Shown here: positions 19,412 to 28,965 of the stretch, in pieces | Numbering within the stretch: the first letter of the stretch is position 1 | How the letters are laid out: each line of letters starts with the position of its first letter | Assembly (NCBI RefSeq): GCF_000949385.2 | Contig: NZ_JYKO02000001.1 | Location: 5,416,678 to 5,480,677, forward strand | Reading direction: 5' to 3' | DNA: 64,000 nucleotides | Source: Pseudomonas sp. LFM046 | GTDB lineage: Bacteria > Pseudomonadota > Gammaproteobacteria > Pseudomonadales > Pseudomonadaceae | The notes under the pieces: generated by a model | The model's database searches: none | The model's input: only the letters and a program-made list of their open reading frames with translations | What the model was told of the DNA's origin: nothing | Position numbers and translations under genes: made by a program

Positions 19412-20794
19412 TCAGGAACGCGCGGCAGGGCGGCGCAACAGGCTGATGGCCATGGCGCCAAGCAGGCCGACGCCCAGCACAAGCACCGCCCAGAGCCCGA
19501 CACGTTTCCAGATGATCTGCTCTACCGTCTTCCGTTCCGCCGGCTGGGCGCCGGTCTGGGGCGGCATCGCCACTGCTTCGGCGCGGCCCATCTTCTCCAG
19601 ACGGGACGCATCGAAGCCGGGCACCAGGGTCGCCAGGGGCAGTTCTTCGCGGCTGGACTCCACATTGCCGAGGGCCAGCGTGAAGGGTGGCTTGCCACGG
19701 GTGAGGAACACCACCTGGGTGGCGTGCATGCCCACTTCCAGACGCGGCACCTGCTGGCCGAAGCCGCCGGCGCGCTGGTCCGCAGTCAGGCGCACTTGCT
19801 TGACCGCCATCCAGCCGGGCAGCTCCAGTTCTTCCCGCGCCACTTCCTTGCCGTCCTGGGGCAGCCGGTAGAGCAGGCCGGAAGCCAGCGGCTGCCACTG
19901 CGGCGCGCCGTCGCGACGGGCCTCCACCTGTACCGGAATCAGACTCCCCGGCTGCTCCACGGCAATGCGTAAACGTTCGATGGGCAGGCCCAGGGGCAGC
20001 TCCCAGCTGTACTGGCCGTCCTTCGCACTGACCGGCTCCATCGGTGCCGACCAGGCCATGGCGGCCGGCAGGTTCTCGTGGCTGGCGCTGATCACCTTTA
20101 CCGCCGTGAGCTGGGGAGCCAGTCGCGGGCTCTGCCAGAGCAGCCGCAGGTAACGGGCGCTGCGTCCCGGTAGCGTCACCTCGCGCTGATCGATGCGCTG
20201 ATCGGCGAAGGACAACCGCGCCACCTGCCCATCGCCCCAGGACTCCCAGTGCTGCAGGTCGTCACTGGCTTCGATGCGGAAGTGCTGGAAGCCTTCGCTG
20301 CCGGCACTCCAGTCCAGATTGAGCTGCTCCAGGGGTTCCTTCACGGCGCTGGCATCCAGCAACCAGCCGCGCAGCTGTTCGCCGGAGGCGGCCGGGTTTT
20401 CCGGCACCACCTGCACCACGGTGCCGGTGGTGCTGCGCTCCACCCGCACGCTGGGCAGGCCGGCAGCGTCGTCGGCCGGACCGTGCAGCGGGAACCAGCG
20501 CAGCACGTGCTCATGACGGGCGCGGCGCTCGCTGTCGATGCTGCGGGTCAGGGAGTAGGCCAGGGCCTCCCCGTCGGCGTTGAATACCCGCAGGTCGCGC
20601 AGGTCGGCGTGGCGCGCGGCGAAGTGCAGGGCCATGGGCAGCTCCAGCCGGTACCAGGGCCCCTCGCCGTCCAGCCGGAGCTCGACGCGGGTGCTGAAGT
20701 CCTCCGGCTCGGCGGCGAGCAGCGGCTGGCAGAGCAACCCCAGACCGGCCAGCAGGGCCAGGCCGGGACGACGCAGGGAAGACAGATTGATCAT
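19412..20794 (-). CDS. DUF3999 family membrane-anchored protein
   Basis: This 460-residue protein has a signal peptide (hydrophobic residues 10-27, cleavage near LLAAEPED) and a long periplasmic part rich in beta strands, including LRDLRVFNADGEALAYSL. A single C-terminal membrane helix (about 430-452) is followed by RRPAARS. It matches the DUF3999 family, usually encoded beside a DUF2339 protein as here. The function is unknown. The start overlaps the upstream DUF2339 stop (ATGA), so the two are translationally coupled and may form one complex. Confidence 0.87.
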   Translation of the reverse strand: MINLSSLRRPGLALLAGLGLLCQPLLAAEPEDFSTRVELRLDGEGPWYRLELPMALHFAARHADLRDLRVFNADGEALAYSLTRSIDSERRARHEHVLRWFPLHGPADDAAGLPSVRVERSTTGTVVQVVPENPAASGEQLRGWLLDASAVKEPLEQLNLDWSAGSEGFQHFRIEASDDLQHWESWGDGQVARLSFADQRIDQREVTLPGRSARYLRLLWQSPRLAPQLTAVKVISASHENLPAAMAWSAPMEPVSAKDGQYSWELPLGLPIERLRIAVEQPGSLIPVQVEARRDGAPQWQPLASGLLYRLPQDGKEVAREELELPGWMAVKQVRLTADQRAGGFGQQVPRLEVGMHATQVVFLTRGKPPFTLALGNVESSREELPLATLVPGFDASRLEKMGRAEAVAMPPQTGAQPAERKTVEQIIWKRVGLWAVLVLGVGLLGAMAISLLRRPAARS

Positions 20795-23700
20795 GCGCTG
20801 ACCCGCTCCTTTTCAGGTTCCGCGCGCCTGGGCGGCAGGGGCGCGAAGTAGCCGACGACCAGCAGCAGGACGCCGACGCCAATGAAAGACACGATTCGTT
20901 CCAGACCGCCCCGGTTCCCCAACTCGACGAAGAACAGTTTGGCCACCACCAGCGCGATCAGCCCCGCGCCCACCAGCCAGAGTTCGCGTTGGGCACGCAG
21001 GTGGCCACTGACCATCAGGCCGAGGGCAATGCTGGTCCAGACAATGGACAAGCCGGCCTGCACCTGCATGGAATCCAGCTGTGCCGCCAGTTCATAGGGC
21101 ACACCGCCCCAGTGATGGGCGCAGCGGAACACCGCAGCGGTGGCCAGGGCGAACAGCGATACGCCGGCCACGGCCTGGGTTGCCCAGTCCGGCAGCGACG
21201 GCAGGCCGAATTGCGGCAGGCAATCCCGCAGCCAGAGGCAGACGCCCAGCAGCGCGAACAGCAGGCCCAGCTCCAGCGGATTGAGCAGCGGCAGATAGGG
21301 CAGCGGTTCCGCCGTGCCGTCGCTCCAGGCGTTGGCGATCCAGAACCAGGCGAGCATCAGCAGCGCCAGCGGCAGGGAGGCCCAGAGGCGGTACTCCCGC
21401 GGATAAGCCGCCACCGGCCACGGCAGGCGCGGGCGCAGCGACACCAGCAACAGCCAGGCGCTCGGCAGCAGCGCCCAGCCCAGCCAGCGCCAGGCGTTGT
21501 ACTGCTCGGACAGCAGCATCAGCAGGTAACGCAGCTCCAGCGCCACCACCCCGAGCACCAGCCAGCAGCCCAGCACATGGGCGGCGCCGCGCGCGCCGGC
21601 CGGCAGCAGGCCATCGAGCCGACGCAGGGCCAGCAGGTGCACGACGAACAGGGCACCCCAGCCGGCCCAGCCGAAGTCCGCCGCCGGGTGGTACTGCGGC
21701 TGCCAGGCCACGGCCAGCGCCACGACACCCACCGGCGCCAGCAACAGGCTGAGCAGCGCCAACGCTCGCCACTGCTCGCGCCCGGCCAGCCAGAGCGAGA
21801 AAGCGGTACTGGCGGCGGCCAGCAGCAGGGCCAGGGGCACCTGAAGGCCGGGTTCGGCGAAGCGGCCGATCTCCGCCAGCCAGGCCAGGGCCCACCAGCC
21901 GGCGCTCCAGGCCAGCAGCAGTTGCGACAGGTGGCCGAGACTCAGGCCGCCCATGGCGGCCTCGTCACGCGCCGCCCGCTGCAGGCGCCAGGCGCCGGCA
22001 AAGGCGGCCAGCGCCAGCACCGTCGGCGTCCAGAAGCCGGCATGGGCCAGCGGACGCAGATCCTCGCCGCCAAGTTGGCCCAGCAGCAGCGGGCTTACCG
22101 CCAGGAAGCTGAAGCCGGCCAGCACTTGCAGGAACAGGCCGAAGTAGAAGCCGGCGCGCTGTTGCAGGTGCAGGCTGAGCCAGAGGATCAACAGCCCGCT
22201 GCCGGCCCAGACGGCACCGGCGGTGCGCCAGGGCAGGACGAACAGCACCGCCAGGTTGACGAAGGCCAGGCCTGCCAGCAGGACCAGCGACAGGCCACGC
22301 AGCAGCCGCGTGTCGCTGCGCACCTGCTCGTCGCGGGCGGCCAGCAGCATCCCCCCGATCAGCGCCAACCCGATCAGGGAGGCCACCAGCAGGCCGCGCC
22401 AGCCCGGCACGCCACCGCTGCCCAGTCCTGAACCGTCGATATCGAGCAGGAAAATTGCGCCGCCCAGCAGCTGCACCGCGAAGGCCGTGAAGAGGAACGT
22501 ACGGGATTGCAGGCGGAGCCCGGCGAACAGGGTGGCCAGGCCCGCCAGGGCCCAGGAGATGGCCGTGCCTTCGGCGGCAAAGCACAGCGGCGCCATCAGG
22601 TAGAGGAATGCCAGCCCGGAGCAGGCCAGCACAGGCTGTCCCCGGTGCTCCAGTGACGTGGCGGCCTCGACAGGCGCCTGGCGCAACTGCCAGAAACTGA
22701 ACAGCAGCGCAGCGCCCAGCATCAGGGCGCCCAGGGGCGAGCCGTCCAGCAGGGTCTCGCTTGCGGGGTGCAGCTTCCCGAGGAACGCCAGCGCAGCGCC
22801 CAGTTGCAGCAGCAGCGCAAAGGCCCGCGCCAAGGGTCGGCCCTGGCGCAGGCCGAGCCAGTAGATGCCCGCGCCTTCCACGGCCCAGGCGGCGGAGGTC
22901 CAGCGGGCGTCCAGCCCGAGGGGAATGGCCAGGCTGCCGAAGACCACGCCCAAGGCCAGGCAGGTCTCCACCAGCAGCAATGCGCGGCCGGCGGTGCGGC
23001 CCGCCAGGATGCGCGCCAGGACGATGTAGAACAGCCCCAGGGCAAGGGCGCTGAAAGCGGTACCGAATTCGATGTGGCGAATCAGCGCCACCTGCAGGCC
23101 GAAGCCGATGATCGGCGGCCCGAAGAGCACGGTGCCGTCCACCGTATCGGCCTGGCGCGCGGACCAGCGCAACAGCTCGTCGCGCTCAGCCGGCGCATCC
23201 ACCGCCTCCGCCAGCTTGCGCCGGGCGAACAGCAGGCCGATGCCCACGTACATCAGGAAGAACAGCACCAGGAAGGGTTCGGTGCTGGCGAACAGTTCAG
23301 GCCGATAGGAACGCAGCCCCCAGGCGAAGCCGATGCCGAAGGTGCCGACGAAGCCGATCAGGTTGAGCAACCGCCAGGCCTTGAACCAGGCGATGGCGAA
23401 GATGCCGGCATTGAGCAGGGCGAAGTAGCTGAACAGGGCCACATGGTTGCCGCTGCCCGTGGAGGTGAGGATCGGCGCGGCAAAGCCGCCCAGGGCTGCG
23501 GCGGCGGCCAGGCCCAGGGCGTCCTGGGCCACGGCGAGGATGGCGGAAAACAGGGTCACCGCCACCAACAGGCCGAAGGCCATGGTCGGGTCCAGCAACG
23601 GATGCAGGCGCATGGCGGCGAATACCGTCAGGTAGAGCACGGCGATGCCTGCCCCCTGGAGCATCAGCCCGTAATTGGGGTTGCGGCGGCGCAGCCACCA

Positions 23701-24402
23701 GCCAAGGCCGAGCAGGGCAATGGCCGCCAGGGTCACGCCGGCGTAACGCATTTCCACCGGCACCACCATGCCTTCGGTGGCGTAGCGCAGGAGGAAGGCC
23801 AGGCCGAGGAACAGCAGCACCACGCCGATGCGCAACACGGTATTGCCGCCGAACAGCCAGTCGCGGGCGGCGGCGAATCCCCGTTCGAGCAGGGACGGTT
23901 CGCGGGGTTTGGGTGGTTTCGGGGGAGCCTGGCGCGGAGCGCTGGGCTGCGCGTCCCGGCTCCAGGCATCGGTCGCGACGGTAGCAGCCGGCGCGGGCCG
24001 GACTTCGGCGGCGGCGACCGGCGGTTCCTGCACGTCTTCCGGCAGCTCCCAGACCAGGTCGGTATCGGCCGGCTGAACAGCTTCGGGCGCAGTTTCGGGC
24101 TGGGCTTCGGCCAGTGGTGCGACGGTTTCTTCCGCCGGCGGGGGCGGCGGCTCGGCGGCGGGCTGCGCCCTGCCCTGCTCCACCTTGAGCAGGCGCTCGT
24201 GGATGGCCTGGGTGCCCTTGTCGAAGCGGGCCGCGAAGCCGTTCAGCGCCTTGCGCAGCTCGGCATTTTCCCGCGCCAGGTCCCGCAGGCGAAGCGCCTG
24301 GCCCAGTCCCAGCCCCATCAGGCCGCCGAGCAGAGCCCCAACGACGCTTTCATCGATCCCGGCCCCGAAGGCCAGGCCAAGCAGCATGAAAATCCATTGC
24401 AT
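20791..24402 (-). CDS. DUF2339 giant polytopic membrane protein
   Basis: This protein of about 1203 residues starts with a short hydrophobic segment (residues 1-33), a coiled stretch (about 36-75) and a Pro/Ala/Glu-rich linker (about 75-165). It continues as roughly 28 closely packed hydrophobic helices to the C-terminus. It is a DUF2339 protein; no activity is known. I placed the start at 24402 (MQWIFMLLG), because the longer frame to 24492 begins with an unlikely polar stretch. The ribosome-binding site is weak for both choices. Confidence 0.87.
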   Translation of the reverse strand: MQWIFMLLGLAFGAGIDESVVGALLGGLMGLGLGQALRLRDLARENAELRKALNGFAARFDKGTQAIHERLLKVEQGRAQPAAEPPPPPAEETVAPLAEAQPETAPEAVQPADTDLVWELPEDVQEPPVAAAEVRPAPAATVATDAWSRDAQPSAPRQAPPKPPKPREPSLLERGFAAARDWLFGGNTVLRIGVVLLFLGLAFLLRYATEGMVVPVEMRYAGVTLAAIALLGLGWWLRRRNPNYGLMLQGAGIAVLYLTVFAAMRLHPLLDPTMAFGLLVAVTLFSAILAVAQDALGLAAAAALGGFAAPILTSTGSGNHVALFSYFALLNAGIFAIAWFKAWRLLNLIGFVGTFGIGFAWGLRSYRPELFASTEPFLVLFFLMYVGIGLLFARRKLAEAVDAPAERDELLRWSARQADTVDGTVLFGPPIIGFGLQVALIRHIEFGTAFSALALGLFYIVLARILAGRTAGRALLLVETCLALGVVFGSLAIPLGLDARWTSAAWAVEGAGIYWLGLRQGRPLARAFALLLQLGAALAFLGKLHPASETLLDGSPLGALMLGAALLFSFWQLRQAPVEAATSLEHRGQPVLACSGLAFLYLMAPLCFAAEGTAISWALAGLATLFAGLRLQSRTFLFTAFAVQLLGGAIFLLDIDGSGLGSGGVPGWRGLLVASLIGLALIGGMLLAARDEQVRSDTRLLRGLSLVLLAGLAFVNLAVLFVLPWRTAGAVWAGSGLLILWLSLHLQQRAGFYFGLFLQVLAGFSFLAVSPLLLGQLGGEDLRPLAHAGFWTPTVLALAAFAGAWRLQRAARDEAAMGGLSLGHLSQLLLAWSAGWWALAWLAEIGRFAEPGLQVPLALLLAAASTAFSLWLAGREQWRALALLSLLLAPVGVVALAVAWQPQYHPAADFGWAGWGALFVVHLLALRRLDGLLPAGARGAAHVLGCWLVLGVVALELRYLLMLLSEQYNAWRWLGWALLPSAWLLLVSLRPRLPWPVAAYPREYRLWASLPLALLMLAWFWIANAWSDGTAEPLPYLPLLNPLELGLLFALLGVCLWLRDCLPQFGLPSLPDWATQAVAGVSLFALATAAVFRCAHHWGGVPYELAAQLDSMQVQAGLSIVWTSIALGLMVSGHLRAQRELWLVGAGLIALVVAKLFFVELGNRGGLERIVSFIGVGVLLLVVGYFAPLPPRRAEPEKERVSA

Positions 24403-24605
24403 GCAGTATTTACTCGGAGGATTGAGCACCTTGGCCGCATCCATCGCAGCCGCAATCGGCCAGAAGCTACAAGAGATTTGGCCGAGTCCCAATAGAGACG
24501 CCTGCCATCTGGCTCACAGATACAGAAGATTCCTATAGCTCGACGAAGCGCCGGTACAAATCTGGCAAGACAAAGGGAAATTTCGCACTGCCCGACGGGA
24601 AACTG

Positions 24606-24633
24606 TTCACTTTTTCACCGACATCGCTATGAT
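24606..24633 (+). promoter_or_regulatory. Possible sigma-70 promoter of the YkgJ-family gene
   Basis: TTCACT (24606-24611) and TATGAT (24628-24633) are 16 bases apart and lie 34 bases before the ATG. The surrounding bases are A/T-richer than the genome average. Confidence 0.4.
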
Positions 24634-24666
24634 GCCCGCCCCTCTTCCCTTGCCTGCTCGCCGACC

Positions 24667-25062
24667 ATGAAGACCATGCTGATCGTCGGTGCCGACCTCG
24701 ACCGGACGGACACCTGGATCAAATACGAAAAGACCATGTGCCACGCCTGCGTCTCCAGCTGCTGCACGATGCCGGTCGAAGTGCGTCTGACCGACCTGAT
24801 CCGCCTGGAACTGGTGGCCGAGTTCGAGCGTGGCGAACCGCCGAAGAACATCGCCAAGCGGCTGATGAAGGACGGCATCGTGGAGCGCTTCAGCCAGAAG
24901 TCGGGCATCTTCACCCTGACCCGGATGGGCAACAACGACTGCTACTTCCTCGACCGCAAGAGCCGTCTGTGCACCGTCTACGACAAGCGCCCGGACACCT
25001 GCCGCAACCACCCGAAGATCGGCCCGCGTCCCGGCTACTGCGCCTTCAAGCCGAAGGACTGA
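24667..25062 (+). CDS. YkgJ family cysteine cluster protein
   Basis: This 131-residue protein carries the conserved cysteines of the YkgJ/UPF0153 family: CHACVSSCC near residues 25-33, then CYFLDRKSRLCTVYDKRPDTC and the final YCAF. These Cys residues are thought to bind zinc or an iron-sulfur cluster. No function is proven. The gene stands alone, divergent from the DUF2339 gene, and is followed by an inverted repeat at 25075-25131. Confidence 0.88.
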   Translation: MKTMLIVGADLDRTDTWIKYEKTMCHACVSSCCTMPVEVRLTDLIRLELVAEFERGEPPKNIAKRLMKDGIVERFSQKSGIFTLTRMGNNDCYFLDRKSRLCTVYDKRPDTCRNHPKIGPRPGYCAFKPKD

Positions 25063-25074
25063 AGCACTCCGCCT

Positions 25075-25131
25075 CGTAGGGTGGGCTTCAGCCCACCAAC
25101 GAAACCGCGTGGGCTAAAGCCCACCCTACAG
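25075..25131. repeat. Inverted repeat of the GTAGGGTGGGCTTCAGCCCA type
   Basis: The outer arms GTAGGGTGGGCTT and AAGCCCACCCTAC enclose a short centre. This differs from the REP-like family at 11879. A half copy of the same type lies at 37964-38007. It may act as a terminator or mRNA stabiliser for the YkgJ gene. Confidence 0.75.
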
Positions 25132-25168
25132 GGCTGCGCAGCAGCCCCGCTCCGGCCCACACGATCGG

Positions 25169-26083
<915 letters not shown>

Positions 26084-26412
26084 GGTGGGTCCTTGCAGGG
26101 GAAGCTAAATGGGGATGCGCCGCATTTCAGCGCAGGCGAACTACAGACAAAAACGCCCCGCCGGTCAACTGGAATCCCACCCGATGTGCCCCCTGCCCCG
26201 CTTCAGGACGAGCTTCGGCCGTGGGTGGCCCTGCCGATGAACGTCAGGCGCCCTACCGCACCGACTGATTCAGAAACAACGCCCCGAATGAACAACGCCC
26301 TTGCCGGCGAGGCTGGCAAGGGCGCTGATCAGGGACCACCCCGGAGCCGCTGGTCCTGGCAGCGGCTGCGGGATGGAATGGGCTCAAATCATATGCCTGG
26401 CTGTAGTTACGG
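26084..26412. other. Intergenic stretch with one hairpin and no gene
   Basis: Apart from the hairpin at 26296-26323, I see no conserved open frame, RNA gene or repeat here. The stretch separates the start of the DUF808 gene from the end of the secreted-protein gene. Confidence 0.5.
26296..26323 (-). terminator. Probable terminator of the secreted-protein gene
   Basis: Ten-base arms CGCCCTTGCC and GGCAAGGGCG pair around an eight-base loop. On the minus strand they are followed by TTGTT. The hairpin lies about 90 bases after the stop of the gene at 26413-27105. Confidence 0.6.
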
Positions 26413-27105
26413 CTACGGTTGTTTTGGCGGTTGGCCCGGCGGCACTTGCTGGTCCACCTGTGCACTTAGGGGCTCGACATTGATCGTGAAGTTCCTCTGC
26501 TGCCCCTGCTCCTCGATCTGGTGAACGCCCAAGCCAGAAACCGTGCCGCTCGTACCGGCGGCAAAGGCCCCAGGTTCTGGCCCCCTGACCCTGAAATCAC
26601 GATCGGATTCGCAATCACAGTCCGCCGCCCCTACGAAGGGCCCGGCATTGAAGGTGCCATCCTGGTGGAAGTGCGCAAAGCCTGGGTGTATATCCGCGAC
26701 GAACTCGTTCTCTTTATCGTCGAGCACCGGGTTGTCATCGAAGGCCCGGCCACGGATGCCCCTGAGCAATTCGAACTGGTTGTTCAAGGTCAGGTTCCAG
26801 GTGATGCGCAGGCCAAAACTGTCCGCGGCCGCCGCCGCCTCCTGGACGAATTGAATGGGGATGGGATTGCCGTCGACAAAGGTCAACGTCAGGTCCAGCG
26901 TGCCCTTGTTACGCCCATCCCCGGCGTTGCCGGTGAATACGCAATTGCTGACCTGAGCATCGTCAAAGACGATCGACCAGCCGGTATCCCTGCTGCCGTC
27001 GGCCAACTCACAGACACCGGCATGCGCCGGGGTCGCGTAGAGCCCTGCACCGACGATGCTGATGGCGAATGGAACGGAGTAGACCTTTAACCATTGAGTG
27101 AACAT
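26413..27105 (-). CDS. Secreted protein of unknown function
   Basis: This 230-residue protein has a clear signal peptide (MFTQWLKVYS start, cleavage after ATPAHA near residue 29) and a strong AGGAGG ribosome-binding site. The mature part is acidic, looks beta-rich and has Cys residues at GVCEL, SNCVF and DCDCES that could form disulfides. A HPGFAHFHQDG segment contains three His. The tail is rich in Pro and Gln. I recognise no domain. The frame is open upstream to 28002, but that part overlaps the regulator gene and is not coding. The regulator gene just upstream, on the same strand, may control it. Confidence 0.7.
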   Translation of the reverse strand: MFTQWLKVYSVPFAISIVGAGLYATPAHAGVCELADGSRDTGWSIVFDDAQVSNCVFTGNAGDGRNKGTLDLTLTFVDGNPIPIQFVQEAAAAADSFGLRITWNLTLNNQFELLRGIRGRAFDDNPVLDDKENEFVADIHPGFAHFHQDGTFNAGPFVGAADCDCESDRDFRVRGPEPGAFAAGTSGTVSGLGVHQIEEQGQQRNFTINVEPLSAQVDQQVPPGQPPKQP

Positions 27106-27320
27106 GGCTTGCCTCCTGAGCAAGGAGAGGGGCGAAGTGGTTCTTCCTGACTGTTCGCCGCGAACCGCCCGCGGCCCTCGCCCAATGCGTGCCGAAAGAC
27201 ACCTGGGTAGCTTCTTTGTGCGTTCTCTCTGGATGGTGCGGCCGGTCAAGCACCCGGCCCGTGCTGCTGTCATCTCCGCCGCTGGCGGGAGCTTGGTTCC
27301 GCTACTGGCGGACCAGTTAA

Positions 27321-28154
27321 TCATTCTATTGGCCGGTCGGGCGGACGGTTGTGCATCTCTTGCAGTGGCTTGTGCATTTGTTGCGAGCCCGCGCCGCAGC
27401 GAAACTGCGACGGGGTGACGCCCAGATGCCGGCGAAACGTCCGGGTGAAGTGCGAGACATTCGGCAACCCCACGGCGCAGGCGACCTCGGTTACCGAGAC
27501 GCGAGGGTTGATCAGCAGGTCCAGGGCACGTTCGAGCCGGTATTGGCAGAGGTAATCGCGAAAGGTCAGGCCGAAAGCACGCTTGAAGGTCCGGCTGAAC
27601 TCGTAGATGCCCATCTGGCAAGAGCCCGCGACGTCCTGAAGCCGCATCGGCTCGGAATAATGCCGCTCCATGTAGTTCAGGGCGAGCTGGGCTGCCCCTG
27701 ACGAATGGCCCGGCGCACTGACCCGGCTCTCCAGCGGGATATAGGGCGCCGGCATGGCGATCTGCCGAGGGCTCTGCTGTTGCAAGGGGAGGACGGTCAG
27801 GAGCGTCGTGATCCGCGTGCAGAGCTCCTCGGGGGTCACCGGCTTGACCAGGAAGTCCCAGACCCGGGTGCGAAATGCCCACACAGCCAAGGCCTCCGAG
27901 TGCTGGAGGGTGAGCATCAGGATGGGAAGAGACGGATAGGCCTGCTTGGTGGAGCGCAGCGCCTGCAGGGAAGGTATGTCGGGATAGTCGTACTCGAAGC
28001 ACGACAACAGTGGCGTGGCTTGATCGATGTTCTCGGGTATGGCGGCCCGTTCAACGACACGCCAGATCTGGAATTGCGCTTCCAGTTCCCCTACCGGGCT
28101 GGGCGCGGCCCTGTTGGTGCGAAGATCCGCCCAGACGAGACATGGCAAGTTCAT
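27321..28154 (-). CDS. AraC-family regulator with an N-terminal receiver-like domain
   Basis: This 277-residue protein has an N-terminal region (about 1-125) resembling a response-regulator receiver: a beta-3 Asp region in SCFEYDYPD, a Thr in ILMLTL and the conserved Lys-Pro in FLVKPVTPEEL. The usual acidic pair after the first strand is reduced to WADLR, so phosphorylation is doubtful. Residues about 160-260 form the double helix-turn-helix of AraC proteins (LALNYMERHYSEPMRLQDVA to NVSHFTRTFRRHLGVTPSQF). I chose the ATG at 28154 with GGGAG upstream. No sensor kinase is nearby. Confidence 0.82.
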   Translation of the reverse strand: MNLPCLVWADLRTNRAAPSPVGELEAQFQIWRVVERAAIPENIDQATPLLSCFEYDYPDIPSLQALRSTKQAYPSLPILMLTLQHSEALAVWAFRTRVWDFLVKPVTPEELCTRITTLLTVLPLQQQSPRQIAMPAPYIPLESRVSAPGHSSGAAQLALNYMERHYSEPMRLQDVAGSCQMGIYEFSRTFKRAFGLTFRDYLCQYRLERALDLLINPRVSVTEVACAVGLPNVSHFTRTFRRHLGVTPSQFRCGAGSQQMHKPLQEMHNRPPDRPIE

Positions 28155-28265
28155 CACGCTGTCTCCCGCCGCACTGCTGGCCGTCGGTCCGGCCATTTTA
28201 TTGGAAGGAATGGACAAGCAGCCCGCCGACTGCCCGACGGGGGCGGGGCAAATTCAGGACAGTAG

Positions 28266-28306
28266 GATGGGTCGGGCGGCGTTCCGCGAGCGGAGCGATA
28301 CCCATC
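28266..28306. repeat. Inverted element of the GATGGGT...ACCCATC type
   Basis: Arms GATGGGT and ACCCATC enclose an inner TCCGC-GAG-CGGA hairpin. The flanking GTAG also fits the common pseudomonad intergenic element of this form. There is one copy in the window. Confidence 0.6.
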
Positions 28307-28753
28307 GATCCGTTATCACGTGGATACTCCCCATACCCATTTCCCGGCCTTGTTCGCGCCCGACTGCATCCTTCACGTGCCCCGGTCACGGTCAGTCCCA
28401 GGACCGCCTCGGCTACTCCACTGGCAACGAAGAAACCGTCGATGCCATCAACGATGGCCGGGCCCTAAAAAGCATTGATCCGCGTCGGCCATCCGAAGTG
28501 CCAGCAATTGGATGAATGGTCCACCCGCGAAGTCATCCGCACCCTGCGCGGCCAGGAGGCCGAGAACGACGTCTACCTCCGCCGCGATTTGATGACCTGG
28601 CAATCCTGGCGGCTGATGCTGCTGGAATGACTGGGGGACTATGAATGCCGTGGGAGAAAGCGCCGCGCTACGAGTCGACTTAGCGTCCGGATCACGCCTG
28701 AATGCGCTTCCAAGCGAAGCGCGGGTCGCACCGTCCAGACGACCCAAGAAATT

Positions 28754-28781
28754 GCCCCCGCCGGATCGCCCCGGCGGGGGC
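28754..28781. repeat. Duplicate copy of the typA terminator hairpin
   Basis: Arms GCCCCCGCCGG and CCGGCGGGGGC match the typA terminator at 28917-28944 almost exactly, and the likeness continues into the next ~20 bases (ATTCATTCAC). The T-run on the minus side has decayed, so this copy should terminate poorly in that direction. Confidence 0.7.
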
Positions 28782-28906
28782 TATTCATTCACGGCGCGAG
28801 AAGGCCGGGGACTGAAAGCCCAAGACCAGAGCCGCCGCACGCTCACCGCGAAAATTCCGTGTTCGTTGAAATCCCTTTCCTACCGCCCACGGGACGCACG
28901 GCGCGA

Positions 28907-28944
28907 AAACGAAAAAGCCCCCGCCGGATCGCTCCGGCGGGGGC
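28907..28944 (-). terminator. Intrinsic terminator of typA
   Basis: An 11-base GC-rich stem (GCCCCCGCCGG/CCGGCGGGGGC) is followed on the minus strand by TTTTTCGTTTT. It lies about 20 bases after the typA stop. Confidence 0.85.
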
Positions 28945-28965
28945 TTTTCATTCACTGGGCGAGGA

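Larger units (their letters stand above)
28155..28965. other. Gene-poor stretch with repeats and decayed sequence
   Basis: These 811 bases contain an inverted element (28266-28306), two copies of the same GC hairpin (28754-28781 and 28917-28944), and a short open frame at 28469-28630 ending MTWQSWRLMLLE with no good start. The frame looks like the tail of a lost gene. I could not assign its parent. Confidence 0.5.

Noticed and set aside
27106..28002. Extension of the secreted-protein frame across the AraC-type gene
   Set aside because: The signal peptide and the AGGAGG site place the start at 27105; the upstream part is a shadow of the regulator.
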